Shown: positions 11,601-26,700, counted from the first letter of the stretch. The stretch: 64,000 nt of DNA from Candidula unifasciata (GCA_905116865.2 CAJHNH020006112.1:918322-982321); one strand, 5' to 3'. Made by a program: numbers and translations. The notes: generated by a model from the sequence alone, not told the origin.

Positions 11601-14600
11601 TGATCTAATAATACAAATAAAAATGGTTAAAGTAACTTCTATCTTTAATAGCAGACTGTAAAAATATAATATCTTTGGAGTGACCAAGAAACGTATGGTG
11701 AGTTATTTAGTACTTGGGGATTGATTGTTGAAATGTATTACCACAAGCACTTACCATGACATCGTATAATACCACCAGTTTGAGTGTTATCTGGTGCAGC
11801 TTGGTTGCTTCCTCACATTCCTTGTCCTTGTAGAAATCTTTGATGCCTTCTGCTACAATCTCCTGGCACTGCATGGTCTCCTAAGAATGTACAGTCATAA
11901 ATATATATACTGAATGTTCATTATTCCAACATATGAAATTCCGTCCTCCTTCCTTCTTTGCGTTCACCGGCTGTAAACTCCTAGGTAAAGTTCTGGTTGT
12001 TCATCTTCTACCGAGAGCGTTGCATAAAACATTAAATCTGTATCCCCAGTAACAATACCTAGGGATTCTCCCAAAAATTCAATTGTGAACCAAATGACAG
12101 TCTGTAAAACAAGCAAACCCATGACTTTAAAGTGTGAAGCAAATGACAGTCTGTAAAACAAACAAACCCACGACTTTAAAGTGTGAAGCAAATGACAGTC
12201 TGTAAAACAAGCAAACCCATGACTTTAAAGTGTAAAGCAAATGACAGTCTGTAAAACAAGCAAACCCATGACTTTAAAGTGTGAAGCAAATGACAGTCTG
12301 TAAAACAAGCAAACCCATGACTTTAAAGTGTGAAGCAAATGACAGTCTGTAAAACAAGCGAACCCATGACTTTAAAGTGTGAAGCAAATGACAGTCTGTA
12401 AAACAAGCAAACCCATGACTCTAAAGCGTGAACCAAATGACAGTCTGTAAAACAAGCGAACCCATGACTTTAAAGTGTGAACCAAATGACAGTCTGTAAA
12501 ACAAGCGAACCCATGACTTTAAAGTGTGAAGCAAATGACAGTCTGTAAAACAAGCGAACCCATGACTTTAAAGTGTGAAGCAAATGACAGTCTGTAAAAC
12601 AAGCAAACCCATGACTTTAAAGTGTGAACCAAATGACAGTCTGTAAAACAAGCAAACCTATGACTTTAAAGTGTGAACCAAATGACAGTCTGTAAAACAA
12701 GCGAACCCATGACTTTAAAGTGTGAAGCAAATGACAGTCTGTAAAACAAGCGAACCCATGACTTTAAAGTGTGAAGCAAATGACAGTCTGTAAAACAAGC
12801 GAACCCATGACTTTAAAGTGTGAAGCAAATGACAGTCTGTAAAACAAGCGAACCCATGACTTTAAAGTGTGAAGCAAATGACAGTCTGTAAAACAAGCGA
12901 ACCCATGACTTTAAAGTGTGAAGCAAATGACAGTCTGTAAAACAAGCAAACCCATGACTTTAAAGTGTGAAGCAAATGACAGTCTGTAAAACAAGCGAAC
13001 CCATGACTTTAAAGTGTGAAGCAAATGACAGTCTGTAAAACAAGCGAACCCATGACTTTAAAGTGTGAAGCAAATGACAGTCTGTAAAACAAGCGAACCC
13101 ATGACTTTAAAGTGTGAAGCAAATGACAGTCTGTAAAACAAGCGAACCCATGACTTTAAAGTGTGAAGCAAATGTGCTGACCACTTCATCATGGAGTACA
13201 CTATAGATTTCTTTACATGGCATCGGCACATCAAGCATATAAGACTAGACAGTTATTTTTATAGACCAATCGGCCCTCAGTGGGTGATGTGGTCCACATC
13301 ATGTCAGCCGCCTTTACTTCCCAGGATTTTACCTGCTACCCACTGGGTCAACCTAGAAGCCAAACTCATGCATGGGGGGGGGGGGGGGGGGAAATTCCAG
13401 TTTCATGTGCATTTGAATCCAAGACCTTCAGATCCACAGGCAAGCATCTAGCTGCTACACCATGGTGGCTCTATGGAGAACCCTATCAATTAATATTCTA
13501 GTGACCTTCCTTTGACTGTTACCATATCTCTATACAGCACAGTCTACGAATGAATTCTTTTGTTGACGCTTTTCCCTCTTTCCAGAAAAGTGTTATATTG
13601 TGATGGAGCAGTGGTTCTCAACCTTCTTAATGCTGCACCCTTTAACACACAATTATTTTTGTTGCTACTTCATAACTTCAATGAATATTTGTTTTCTGAT
13701 GGTCTTAGGCAACAACTGTGATAGGGTGGTTCAAGCCACAAAAAAAGGGTTGCGACCCGCAGGTTGAGAACCTCTGTGACATATGGAAACATGGGAATCT
13801 TTCTCTCCATAGCACAAAGTCTAGGCAGCATTTTAGAGATAGTATGCCACCCATGGAGCATGAACCATCTCTCAGTCTGCCTTGTTTACTTCAAAGAAAA
13901 GCTAAAACCAATATACCTGGAACAAAGCAAGCTGCAGAAGCTGCCGGATCAGAAGAGCAGTGCTCTGTCCGCCTGCCTGTCGGAGTTTCCTTCCTAAACT
14001 TACTGCCAACTAAAGCTAAGGGCTTGAAGACTGTACATGCACAATACTAGATGTTCGTTACTTACACACAAGTTAAAAAAATATACCAGTAGTTTTCTCA
14101 GCTGACTACAACTCGGGACTGTAGATCTTGGTAATAAAAAAAAAAAAACAAAGCCGCACAGTAGAACTTCGTAAAGAAGAATTCCAAGGAATTGAAAAAT
14201 CAACAATTCCTCCTAAAAAAATGTGCACTAAACACAGGTTAATACAATCATGTAGAGATGTTTACTGTGTTCACGTTAAATGAATGTTCTTCTAAAGCGA
14301 GTTTGTATTATTGAGGTTTTGCCTCCTTTCTTCTTCTTCCTCTGCCACCTTCCCTCTCAGAATAGTCCTTCATGAGTGGTTAGATTTTGCAGCTAAAGAG
14401 CTGCTGCTGAATGAAGAAGCCCTATCTATTGCCAACCTAGGTTTAGGTTTAGATGACGGATCACCATCATGGCACAAGCGTAGGGATTCCATCCCCAAAA
14501 CTGAAACAACTGCACGGAATAGAATGGAATGGAAGAAAAAATGCAATCCTTATGTGACGTATAACTTAGCAGCAGAATGACGATGATATTGTGCTTTCCT

Positions 14601-14766
14601 TATGGCCCTCAGTAACACACACGCACGCACACGCTCACACGCAGGCACACACACACACACACTCACACAAACGAACACACACACACACTCACACTCTCTC
14701 ACTCTCTCTCTCTCTCCCTCCCTCCCTCCCTCCCTCCCCCTCTCTCTCTCTCTCTATCTCTATCTT

Positions 14767-14798
<32 letters not shown>

Positions 14799-17700
14799 AA
14801 ACACATTGGATATTTTTGGGGGGTTAAAGTATTCATAAAAGTGTAAATGGAAATGGGCATTAATAAACACTATAAGATGATTATATCAACCTGGCTTTGA
14901 TCCAAAAACTGAATGACACCACGAAGAAAAACTTTCACTGCTCTTTCCAGATGGCGAAACTTTGCTTCTTCTTTCTCAAAATGTTCATCCCTCATCTGAA
15001 AATATTAAATGTGCGGCAAAAGATTATAAGCAGATCATAATTAAAGGAATGAAACATGAAGACCATTTACAAGTATACACCCAACCACACAGACACACAC
15101 ATATAAATTTAAAAAAAAAACTGTGAAAACACAGTTCATTAGCAAATACTTAATTAAACACAAACATCAATATGTACAACTATTTCAAGGTTTCGGAGCC
15201 CTATTTAAATGGTGGCCAGAGGGCCAAATCTGTTACATGGAGGCCTAGCAACTGGTCTGTCCACAGATCACTGCCAGTAGTATAGCATTAATGATTTTTC
15301 TATGCTTGGGCTAGAGCATAATTGTCAACACTTTGGTCCCTGAGTAAACTTAGTTGAACAGCTCCGTTTAGAAACTTAACAAATAAGATCTCTCAACAAC
15401 AAACATTAATATATGTAATACCATTCCAAACTTCTAGCAAAATAAACATAAGTATGTAATACTATTTCAAGTTCTTGAGACTTCACAAGTAATTCACTTC
15501 AAAACAGACAACAATATCTACAATCATTTCAAAGTTCTTGAAACCTCACAAATAAATCGTTTCACCACAAACATCAGGGGTGCTGAGTGGTCTCAAGGCA
15601 TGGTGTCTGCCTCGAGTGCTAGAGGTTCCCGGTTCAATCCCCGGTAAGAGCTGGAATTTTTTCACGTGGACTTGAACTTCTAGCAATTCCCCTTGTCTCT
15701 TGGTAGTGAGAACGGATGCCCATTTGCATTGTTGTGCACACAAAAAATCCCTTGGCAGTTAGAAATTGAAAAGAGTGGCCTAACGGCACTTCCTGGGCGA
15801 AATTTCGAGTTAAAAATCTACCCAAAGTAATTCAGGATCCTCACCGGTGCTGCAGAGCCTATGCAATGCGCTGAACTTCTTCGGACTCAGACTTGAGTTA
15901 GTTCTTGAGACCTCATAAATGAATCGTCTCACCACAAACATTAAAATCTACAATTATTCCAAATTTATTGAGACCTCACAAATGAATCATTTCACCAAAA
16001 ACATTAATATCTACAACTATTTCAAATTTATTGAGACCTCACAAATGAATCGTTTCACTACAAACATTAATATCTACAACTATTTCAAAGTTCTTGAGAC
16101 CTCACAAATAAATCGTCTCACCACAAACATTAATATCTACAACTATTTCAAATTTATTAAGACCTCAAAAATGAATCGTTTCACCACAAACATTAATATC
16201 TACAATTATTTCAAATTTATTGAGACCTCACAAATGAATCGTTTCACTACAAACATTAATATCTACAACTATTTCAAAGTTCTTGAGACCTCACAAATAA
16301 ATCGTCTCACCACAAACATTAATATCTACAACTATTTCAAATTTATTAAGACCTCACAAATAAATCATTTTACCATAATCATTAATATCTACAATTATTT
16401 CAAATTTATTGAGACCACACAAATAAATTGTCTCACCACAAACATTAGTATCTACAACTATTTCAAAGTTCTTGAGACCTCACAAATAAATCGTCTCACT
16501 ACAAACAATAATATCTACAACTATTTCAAAGTTCTTGAGACCTCACAAATAAATCGTCTCACCACAAACATTAATATCTACAACTATTTCAAATTTATTA
16601 AGACCTCACAAATGAATCGTTTCACCACAAACATTAATATCTACAATTATTTCAAATTTATTGAGACCTCACAAATGAATCGTTTCACTACAAACATTAA
16701 TATTTACAACTATTTCAAAGTTCTTGAGACCTCACAAATAAATCGTCTCACCGCAAACATTAATATCTACAACTATTTCAAAGTTCTTGAGACCTCACAA
16801 ATAAATCGTCTCACCACAAACATTAATATCTACAACTACTTCAAAGTTCTTGAGACCTCACAAATAAATCGTCTCACCACAAACATTAATATCTACAAAT
16901 ATTTCAAATTTATTGAGACCTCACAAATAAATCGTCTCACCACAAACATTAGTATCTATAAATATCTCAAAGTTCTTGAGACCTCACAAATAAATCGTCC
17001 CACCACAAACATTAATATCTACAACTATTTCAAAGTTCTTGAGACCTCACAAATAAATTGTCTCACCACAAACATTAATATCTACAACTATTTCAAAGTT
17101 CTTGAGACCTCACAAATAAATTGTTTTACCACAAACATTAATATCTACAACTATTTCAAAGTTCTTGAGACCTCACAAATAAATCCTCTCACCACAAACA
17201 TCAAAATACCTGCAATGCTATTCCAAAGTTGGTGCTGAGTCTGCCTCGGATTCTACTGGACTTCTTTCTGATAGAATGCATGTTTAACTTGGATATCTTG
17301 TCACTGAAAGTCTGGTCTGTCAACTTCTTATACTTGTATACTAGTAGGCAGAAGAAGAAAAAAAGATTTGAAAAGGTGTTAAAAGATCAGAATATTAATT
17401 CCATTGCAGGCTTGATAAATTTGGGCGAGGGGGAGGAGTGGTTCAAAGTGTCTGAGCAAAATAAGACTTGTGTAGGGTTCTAATCACTTTAGTTGTGAGT
17501 GCAGGTACTGGCCAGCTGGTGCTGCAGAATCAGAAGCTCAAAAAATGATTCGTGGCAATTCCTGACCAGGTGACACGATTATCTATACAGCTGGCTTTGT
17601 GTCGAGAGGCAGACGAAGTACATGGGGGTTCATAGCAAACGCGAATGGACAGCACTTAGTGCAACAAAGACCGTCATATGATATCACAACGTCTGTTTGG

Positions 17701-20700
17701 AGAATGGAGGTGAAGACAGCCACTGCTGCTTTCTGCTAGCTTGAGAATCAGCTGTACACACATGTCGTAATTGTAATCGACTTACAAAGCATGTTGAGAA
17801 AGTTGGAGACAGGCATGCTCAGTGCAGAGTAGTGGCAAGCATCGCTTCAGAGGTCCCGGCCAGTTATTTTCCTTTTGATATTTTCTCCATGTTATGCCGG
17901 ATGTCAGGGTGTTGGGAAACGAGCAGGCCAAAACTAGCCAGTTTTGCACCACTTGGTGGTGAATTAAAAGCTAGAATGTTGTGAGGGTCCTTTGAGAGCA
18001 AGTGAACGGTGCACAAACAGATCATTATGGTCTGGGAAGAATGGAGCTACCAGGGGATCTAGCCAACCCTCAACAGTCAAGGAAAAGATCAGACGGATAT
18101 ACAATCAGAAAGTTACTGGTGCCATCGAAATTTGAATTTTTTGCTTGCTGCTGAAAATGGGGATGGAGCGCTTATGGGAGTGTCCCGATGTTAGTTCTTG
18201 ATTCAACATTCCATTGCACCAGGTTTTTACCCATATGGCTCAGTCTATTTCTGCAGAACAGCTGGCAACCTTCTGAAAGCACAGCTAATTACTGATTAAA
18301 GAATCGACATTACATACATTACATACCCCCCACAGATGCTCCGCCTCCCAGGATTTACATCTTAAGGTGTAGATGCTGACTGTTCCAGTACCATACTGGC
18401 TGTACACACATAAAAATCTTCCTCTTATGCTTACTTTCTTGCTGTATCCCCTCTTAATTCAAAATTCACACAACCTTACACATATTGTTTCAATTAACAC
18501 CATAAGTTTCATCAGCGATGAAACAATAACAAACTACAGGTCAGAGCCTGAAATCAAACTCATGACCCTTCAAAGCATGAGTAGAAAAATAATTCAACCA
18601 CTTCATCACAGAAACCCTTCTGCCCAAATGCTGAATAAGTAATCTCTTTCTCACTGACATTGACTGCCAGAAGGGTTTACACATCATGTTTCCTTGAGGA
18701 CCTCCATATGGTATTTAGGCTTTGTTTTCACAAAATTTAAGTTCCAAATGATACAAAACAAATGCTCTTCTATTAGACTTCAGAGAATAGAGTGGCAATC
18801 ATGGCTTCAGAGGTTCTGGGTAGCTAGTGTCCTTTGGATAATTTCTCCAGGGCATGGAGTTGTGGTGGGAAATTAACAGCCATGCGGATTGGCTGGCTCT
18901 CCACTACTTGCCAGTAACCAGATGCACGACAAGCTACATATGGTCAGAGTTCTTACACTGTGATCTGTAACACTAATGCTTTTATGAGATAATTATGACG
19001 TCACTTTTGCTCTAAAACAGCCCTTTTATGCATACGCAACTCCCCCTAAATACCATTTTTAACAAATATATTCATATACTGACCTTTTTCTAGCTATCGC
19101 TCTCTGTTTACACTGACATAAAAGTTCTTGTGATATAACTGACTGCTTTTTGGATTTCTCTAGTAGTTTAATACATCTGTGAGTTCGGTGTTGACTCACT
19201 GGGCCAGCTTTCCTTTCTTAATGGGCTGCACAAGGGACAAACTTGCAGGACATGTTCTGCAGTTTGTACACGCAGCCCACATGAGCATATCGGTGAACTA
19301 TTATTTAAACAAGGGGAGTCGAAGTGGCGTAGTGGCTAGACACTCGCATGCTGATCGGAAGGTCATGGGTTCGCTCCCTGGCGGAGCCGGACTTTAAAAA
19401 AAAATGATCTTGACTCCCAGGTCAACCCAGCGTTGAGTGGGTATCACGTGCAGGCCCGGGAAGTAAAGGTGGCCGGTGTGATGCTGACCACATCACCCAT
19501 CTTGTGCTGATTGGTCTATACAAATATAGGTCTAGCCCTATATCTCCTATACACCTAAAGGTGTGGAAAGGGGACTTTTATTTTTTTACTTTTGTTTTGT
19601 TTTGTTATTTAAACAAAGCCTATGCGTGTTACTGTTAAGTTTATCCTGACCTTCTAAATACTACAAAGGCAGAAACACTACCAAGTTTCATAAAAAACCA
19701 TTGTAGAAATGCCGGTTAAGTAGGGCAACAGAGAAAGAAATGAAGTAGAACAATAAGATACTCACCAAGATCCTTGCGCCTTTTATACTCATTGATAGCT
19801 TTGGCCACATCCGTTATGGCCGTGATGGCAGCCACAATATCTTCTCTGTCTGGGTGATCTGGTTCTGTGTTCTGTGGGAAATAAAAAACAACCACAGAGG
19901 AGGTCAATAAAATCTTCCTGTGTGCACTAGCTGTAAACTGCAGCAATAAATTCTGGTTGTTCATCCACTTCTGGACTTTGGCCTTGTTACAGTTTTTCCT
20001 GCACATCTGTTTTACAGATCTGGTTTACTTGGATCCGGCAGGTTCCTCACCTCTCAGACAGATGCACTATGACTTCAAAGAAAACATCCTTAATTTGTTG
20101 TCTTGTATGACATACTTGAGGTTGGATGTGGTGGGTCTGTTCTTTTTGCCCCCAGATTAGGGCCATAGGACCCACATGGAGAGTCAATAAAACATATCGG
20201 CTGAATTATAATTCTAAGAAAGACAGTTATTTAATGATGTTTCATCTCCTCAATGAAGGTTGGCTTTGGCATACCCCCTGCTGTCTCTGGGAAAAACACG
20301 TGGAGTGATCCTAGTCTTTTTTACGGTGCAACTCACATACTACTGTCTGAAAAATGACGAGACAGGAGTTTATTTTAATAAACTGTCCACTGTGGAAATC
20401 AAACCCTAGTACCTGATGATACTGGAATTGTTAAACACAGTCATTACCCTCAGCCACACAGTGCAAGGTCAATAGTTACAAATAACAGCGGAAAAAACTG
20501 CAATATGGTAATTTTGTACATTTTTTCATAAAATAAATTTAAAAACACAGAGAAAAAGCAGGCAGACAAAACTAAAACTTAGGCTATCATTAGCCTTAAA
20601 TCAGGTCAGTGGCCATTTTCCTTTGGTCTTGTTCCAGAAATTTAGCTTTAGTTTTGCATGCACATCTGCTTTACAGATCTGTCTTACTTGTGTGCAGACT

Positions 20701-23700
20701 ATTAGTTCCTCACTTCTCGGGCAGATGCAGTCTGACTTTGAAAGAAACACCTCTAATTGGTCAATTTTTATGGCATACTTGTTAGAGTAAGAAGGGAAGG
20801 AGGAGGGAACTGGGGGTTGATTCTTGTTTTTCCCCAAAATGGGGCTCCGGAACCCCTATTGTGACTGAGTAGGTCATCAAAATGTCTTCTTCTTCTTCTT
20901 CTTAAGGTTCACCGGCTGTAAACTCCAGCCGAAAGTTCTGGTTGTTTATCCACCTCCGGACTTTAGTCTTGTTCCTGAACCTGGCTACTGCATGGACATC
21001 CATTTTACAGTTTAGACGTATTCATATGCAGACTCTTGGTTCCTTGCCTCTTGGGCAGGTGCACTCCAACTTCGAAGGATGCACCCGAATAGTTGACTCC
21101 TACTACATGTTTGTTGGGGAGGCAGTGAGTCTAGTCATACTTTCTCCACAACTGGGCCCCAAAACCCACAAGGGGAATCAACCTATTTTACACAAAACAT
21201 TTACTTTTAATTATACTGCGACAGAATGAGCCGTTAAAATATTTTACACCAAACATTTAGTCTCAATCACACGGTGAATGGATAGGCCAGACCTTTCCAA
21301 CTTACGGAAACTCACCACTTAAACAAAAAGTCCCAGCTATCAATTTTTCATAATTGCCATTTTTGCTAATTCTACATAACCACTTGTTTGGCTATTGTCC
21401 CGTAAATTTGTTTTTTAAACAATTCAAAACTGGGCCAGTTTTTGTTGTTGCAACTGTTAACTCTTTCTGTCCCTGGAGTTACCAGAGTAGTAAAACTTCA
21501 ACCAAACACTCTTAAGTGATAAGCTTTCAAGTGAGTCAGACAGATGCTCCTTGAAATCAGAGCAGTGGCATTGTGACTTAGAGGTTAGTAAATGTGTTTC
21601 ACAATCTAACAATCCTTGATGCACCAAGGTGCATTTAGTGGCTTTCAGACAGTGGAACGAGAGTTGCACCATGGAAGAAATTAGGGCTACTCTGTAGTAA
21701 TGCACCTGACAAGATACACTGAAATATACCAAGCAATAAATTGTGAAATGTATTGTTTGTGCCCACATTATTTAAATAAAAAAAAAAAAATGTTTGATCT
21801 GCCTCATGGATTTGAATCCCAGACATTCAGACCAGCGGATGAATGTTTAGTCAGTACACTCCCGCAGCTCTCTCCCAGAAAAAAAAATCCTGCCTTTTCT
21901 GGGAACTGAACCCAGACCACTCTTATCAGACAAGGACACTAGCCATAACACTACCAACTCCCACGACTGCATTCTGATATGACATACTGACTGACACACA
22001 ATTACGGTAGCATGCAAAGGCATTAAACAGGCACCTGAATTTCAATGTCTGGGAACAACATTCACTAAAGATGGAAAACTGAATGAAGAAATGAACACTC
22101 AATTCAGTTAAGCGAACCAAGTATTGGGACAGTTAGGTGGAAAATTGGATCAAGGAATTAACAGCCGATTCAGTTAAGCAAATAAGTACTGGGACATCTA
22201 GCCACGCCCCCCCCCCCCTTTTTTTTTCCCCCTTCACAGCATAAGGTTATTGCAATCAGCACAAAGAAACATCCCATACAAAGTATATTCATTCCCACTC
22301 TATGCTACCAGTGCCAGACATGGTCACTCATAAAAAGCCAGAACAGAAAATTAGTAACCACAGGAAATTTCTGAGAAAAGATGCAAGGGTGAACAGAAGA
22401 GATAAAATCAGGAATTACATACAAAGACAGTCAATCAAATGGTTTGGTTACTGAGAGAGAATGCTGTGTAATGCCTCACCCTTCAAGGCAACAACAACAA
22501 AAAAGAGGAGAATGATGCAGAGCACAAGGAAGAGCAAGACCAAAATGGACAGATATTGTTAAAAAAAACCTCTACAACAGTACAATGTGTCTATGGTTGA
22601 GGTACCAGAAGAGCAAGAAGCAGTAAAAAAGGAAGTGAAGAAGAAGAAGAATAGACTGGTGCACACGTAGAACATACAATCAAATAGGGTCTGAGACAGC
22701 AAGAGTTAACATCTATAACTGCAAGCCAGGTGCCCTATTTCCCACCTACCTCTACAATGCATAAACTGCAAGATTATATTTTGTATAGCTTGTATAAAGC
22801 AGTGGTTCTCAATTAGCTAAGGCCTGAAAACCCTTGTTTGTTTCTAAGGTCTGCAAAAGACCTCAAACTTTTTACTAGTCATTCTAAAGCAGTGGCTCTC
22901 AACCTTTCAAATGCTGGAACCCTTTAAAACAGTTCTTCATATTGTGGCGACCCCCAATCATAGAATTATTTTCCTTGCTATTTCATAACTTCAATGAATA
23001 TGTGTTTTGTGATGGTCTTTGGCGACCCTGTGAAAGGATTTTTCCCGCAGCTATCACTTTTGTAGCCATAAAATCTGCTCTTTCATTCCCTCCTACTCCT
23101 ACATAACCCGGACAGCACATCCACATGATTCACTGCAACGTTGATGTACTAATGCTTGGTATCTACTCATGCCACATTTGTCCATTTGGGGTGGGGGGAG
23201 GGGGGGGGGGAAATGCTATTAATGATCCTTAAATATGTTCTGCAGACCCCAAGGGATCATCTGGAGTAGAGATGGGAAACACTGGAGGAAAGCACAGACA
23301 TCACAGATAAGAAAGTAAAAATGTGTTATCTGTTGCTTTTTCTAGACATGTGTTGGTGTGTATTTTTGTGACACTAATTCTGAAATGCAGTTTAATCTTT
23401 CTGCCACTGTTGAGAGTGTTTGTTATCTATAAAGATGATGATGCAGCCATAGTAAAAACAAAAGAAACATATCTTTGATAATTTGAAATTTTGCACAAAC
23501 GACTAGACCTCCTTGTGACCTCTATGGTCAGCAATATCTTTTCATAAGTAAGGGAGCAGACACAGAGGTTGCCTAGGGTCTGTTATTCACTGAAATGTGT
23601 GTGCACACCCCCCCCCCCCCACTCCATCTGTTTCCCACTCTTTCTCATTACAGACACCTTTCCTAGAGAAAACCTACAGGATTTTAAGCAAATTGTATAT

Positions 23701-26700
23701 TTCCTCCTAGAGTTTTACATTAAGTACAATGTTTGCTTACAAATGTAGTCTCAATCACAGCACATTACAGCTACGTAAGTAAAAAGTAGATGTTGTAGGT
23801 GTTGTTAATTGTTAAATTTAAATGATGCATGAATAGAATAATGTATGTGAGGAGTTAGACCAAAAAGGCGGAATATAAGACGAGCCTGTGTGCACAAATT
23901 TTAATCTTCTGGAAAGAAAGTTTGTTTGTTTCTCTCTCTCTCTCTCTCCCTCTCTCTCTTTTTCTCTCTCTCTCTCGCTCTGGAGCAAGGTAGCGGTCCA
24001 GATATTACACTAGCCCGCTGGCCCAGTAATCATGTGTTCAAATCCTTGCCGAGGCAGATTTTAAAAACTAGCCTAAAAATTATGATCAGGAAATCCCTGT
24101 GTGGGTTCACCATTCTGGAGAAAAAAAATAGACCAACACCCCCCCCTTCTCCCCCCCCCCCCCCAACAAGCATGTCGTAGGAGGCGACTAATTTGGGGTG
24201 CTTCTTTTAAAGTCAGACTGCATCTGCCTGAAAGACAAGAAACCAATAGTAGTCTGTATACAAATAAGCCAGATCTGTAAAACAGATGTGCATGCACAAC
24301 TCAAGTTCAGGATTAAGACCCAAGTCTAGGAGTGGGCGAACAACCAGAACTTTCTGCTGCAGTTGACAGCTAGTGATGCTAAGAAGAAGAATAGTACTGG
24401 GACAGTTTAAGGTTAGGTCGGGTGTGAGCCATAGTCATTTTTACAACAACAACAAATTTTGCAATTGTTGTAAATCTGGTTTGATGCGGGTTCAAACAAA
24501 AGATTTTTGGGCCGGGGGTGAGCGTCTACCACTACACCAGCTCGGCTCTCGTTATATTGGATAGCCTGTGGTCATGAGGCAATCCAATCTACTATCTAAT
24601 CTGAGTAGTAATACTGTACAACAGTGGTTCTCAAACTGGGTGCCGCGAGTGTTTGCTAAGGGGGAACACGACAATAAAGAAAAATTCATCCAAAGTACCC
24701 TTCATCGCATTAAAGACAACTGAACATTAAATGTGCACTGTTTTTTCTTCTTCTCCTAAGTATTGAAACCGCTTTAAGGGTAGCTGTGCTGCAAGAAAAA
24801 TTGAGAGAGACAAGGGTGCCGCGACAAAAAATTTTGAGAACCTCTGCTGTACAATGCCAAAAATAAACAACTTACTTTCAGTAACTCATTCAGCAAGAGG
24901 GGGTACTTCAGTATCCGTTGCACCGGCTTTATGAGGACTCCAGCCACATCAAAGACATTCATCTGCTCCCTCATCTTCTCAATCTTCGTGTTGAAATAAT
25001 CATTGATTTCAGAGCTGTCGATATACCGCTCCATGGCCGCCAGAACATCGTCATGATTTCTACAATATGGGGCATATGTGTTTCTCATATCTTCGGCAAA
25101 ATGGGTGAAGCACTTTCCTGCAAGGCACAATAATTATTATTATCAAAACAGAACCCTAAAAGTTACTTTACCTTTTTACCTTTACAACCAGAAGAAGGTT
25201 TTTCTGGGAGATGCCAATGAATAAATATAATATTATTATTAATAACGGGAGAAGCCAGATTTCTTGAGAGTGGTCTGACAAAATATGAAACATAAGACAC
25301 ATTAAGCTAAGGACGAGACTCAGCAGAAAGGGTGATTCCCACATTATGGGTTGTTTAGGACTCAAAGAGTTATTGCTAGAAATAGCATACAAATTATCAT
25401 AAAACATATCTTTCTGCCGTTTATTCTTTAAAGACAAATGTCTGTGACAAAAGATGAAGTAATAAATGGTTCAACAGAATAAAGTTCTTCTTCTTTATGT
25501 GTTTTGGATGTACATCCTGAAAGTCCTGCTTGTTTGTAAGCTTCTGAACTTTAGTCTTGTTCTAGGACTTCTTCTTCTTTGCATTTGCCAGCTGTAAACG
25601 CCAGTGGACAGTTCTGGTTGGTCATCTACTTCTGGACTTTAGAATTGTTCCAGGACTTCTTCTTTGCATTTGCCAGCTGTAAACTCCAGTGGACAGTTCT
25701 GGTTGGTCATCTACTTCTGGACTTTAGTCTTCTTCTAGGACTTCTTCTTCTTTGCATTTGCCAGCTGTAAACTCCAGTGGACAGTTCTGGTTGGTCATCT
25801 ACTTCTGGACTTTAGTCTTGTTCCAGGACTTCTTCTTTGCATTTGCCAGCTGTAAACTCCAGTGGACAGTTCTGGTTGGTCATCTACTTCTGAACTTTAG
25901 TCTTGTTCCAGGACTTCTTCTTCTTTGCATTTGCCAGCTGTAAACTCCAGTGGACAGTTCTGGTTGGTCATCTACTTCTGGACTTTAGTCTTGTTCCAGG
26001 ACTTCTTCTTTGCATTTGCCAGCTGTAAACTCCAGTGGACAGTTCTGGTTGGTCATCTACTTCTGGACTTTAGTCTTGTTCTAGGACTTCTTCTTCTTTG
26101 CATTTGCCAGCTGTAAACTCCAGTGGACAGTTCTGGTTGGTCATCTACTTCTGGACTTTAGTCTTGTTCCAGGACTTCTTCTTCTTTGCATTTGACAGCT
26201 GTAAACTCCAGTGGACAGTTCTGGTTGGTCATCTACTTCTGGACTTTAGTCTTGTTCTAGGACTTCTTCTTCTTTGCATTTGCCAGCTGTAAACTCCAGT
26301 GGACAGTTCTGGTTGGTCATCTACTTCTGAACTTTAGTCTTGTTCTAGGACTTCTTCTTTGCATTTGCCAGCTGTAAACTCCAGTGGACAGTTCTGGTTG
26401 GTCATCTACTTCTGAACTTTAGTCTTGTTCCAGGACTTCTTCTTTGCATTTGCCAGCTGTAAACTCCAGTGGATAGTTCTGGTTGGTCATCTACTTCTGA
26501 ACTTTAGTCTTGTTCCAGGACTTCTTCTTCTTTGCATTTGCCAGCTGTAAACTCCAGTGGACAGTTCTGGTTGGTCATCTACTTCTGAACTTTAGTCTTG
26601 TTCCAGGACTTCTTCTTCTTTGCATTTGCCAGCTGTAAACTCCAGTGGACAGTTCTGGTTGGTCATCTACTTCTGGACTTTAGTCTTGTTCTAGAACTTC

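Noticed and set aside
12087..13173. CRISPR-like array
   Set aside because: Units are contiguous without unique spacers, and the DNA is clearly animal.
14591..14838. Open frames of His/Thr/Ser/Leu repeats
   Set aside because: CA/CT microsatellite.
15600..15655. tRNA-like gene
   Set aside because: A and B boxes are present but the full tRNA fold is not, and the block occurs in several SINE copies, so it is a SINE head.
15919..17238. 439-codon open frame on the plus strand with 21-residue repeats
   Set aside because: It is a 63-bp tandem repeat (21 codons without a stop), antisense to the intron and 3' end of DNMBP exon 9. No signal, domain or non-repeat coding sequence supports a gene.
18373..18642. 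89-codon plus frame in intron 8
   Set aside because: No recognisable domain, no repeat family, no codon or splice evidence.
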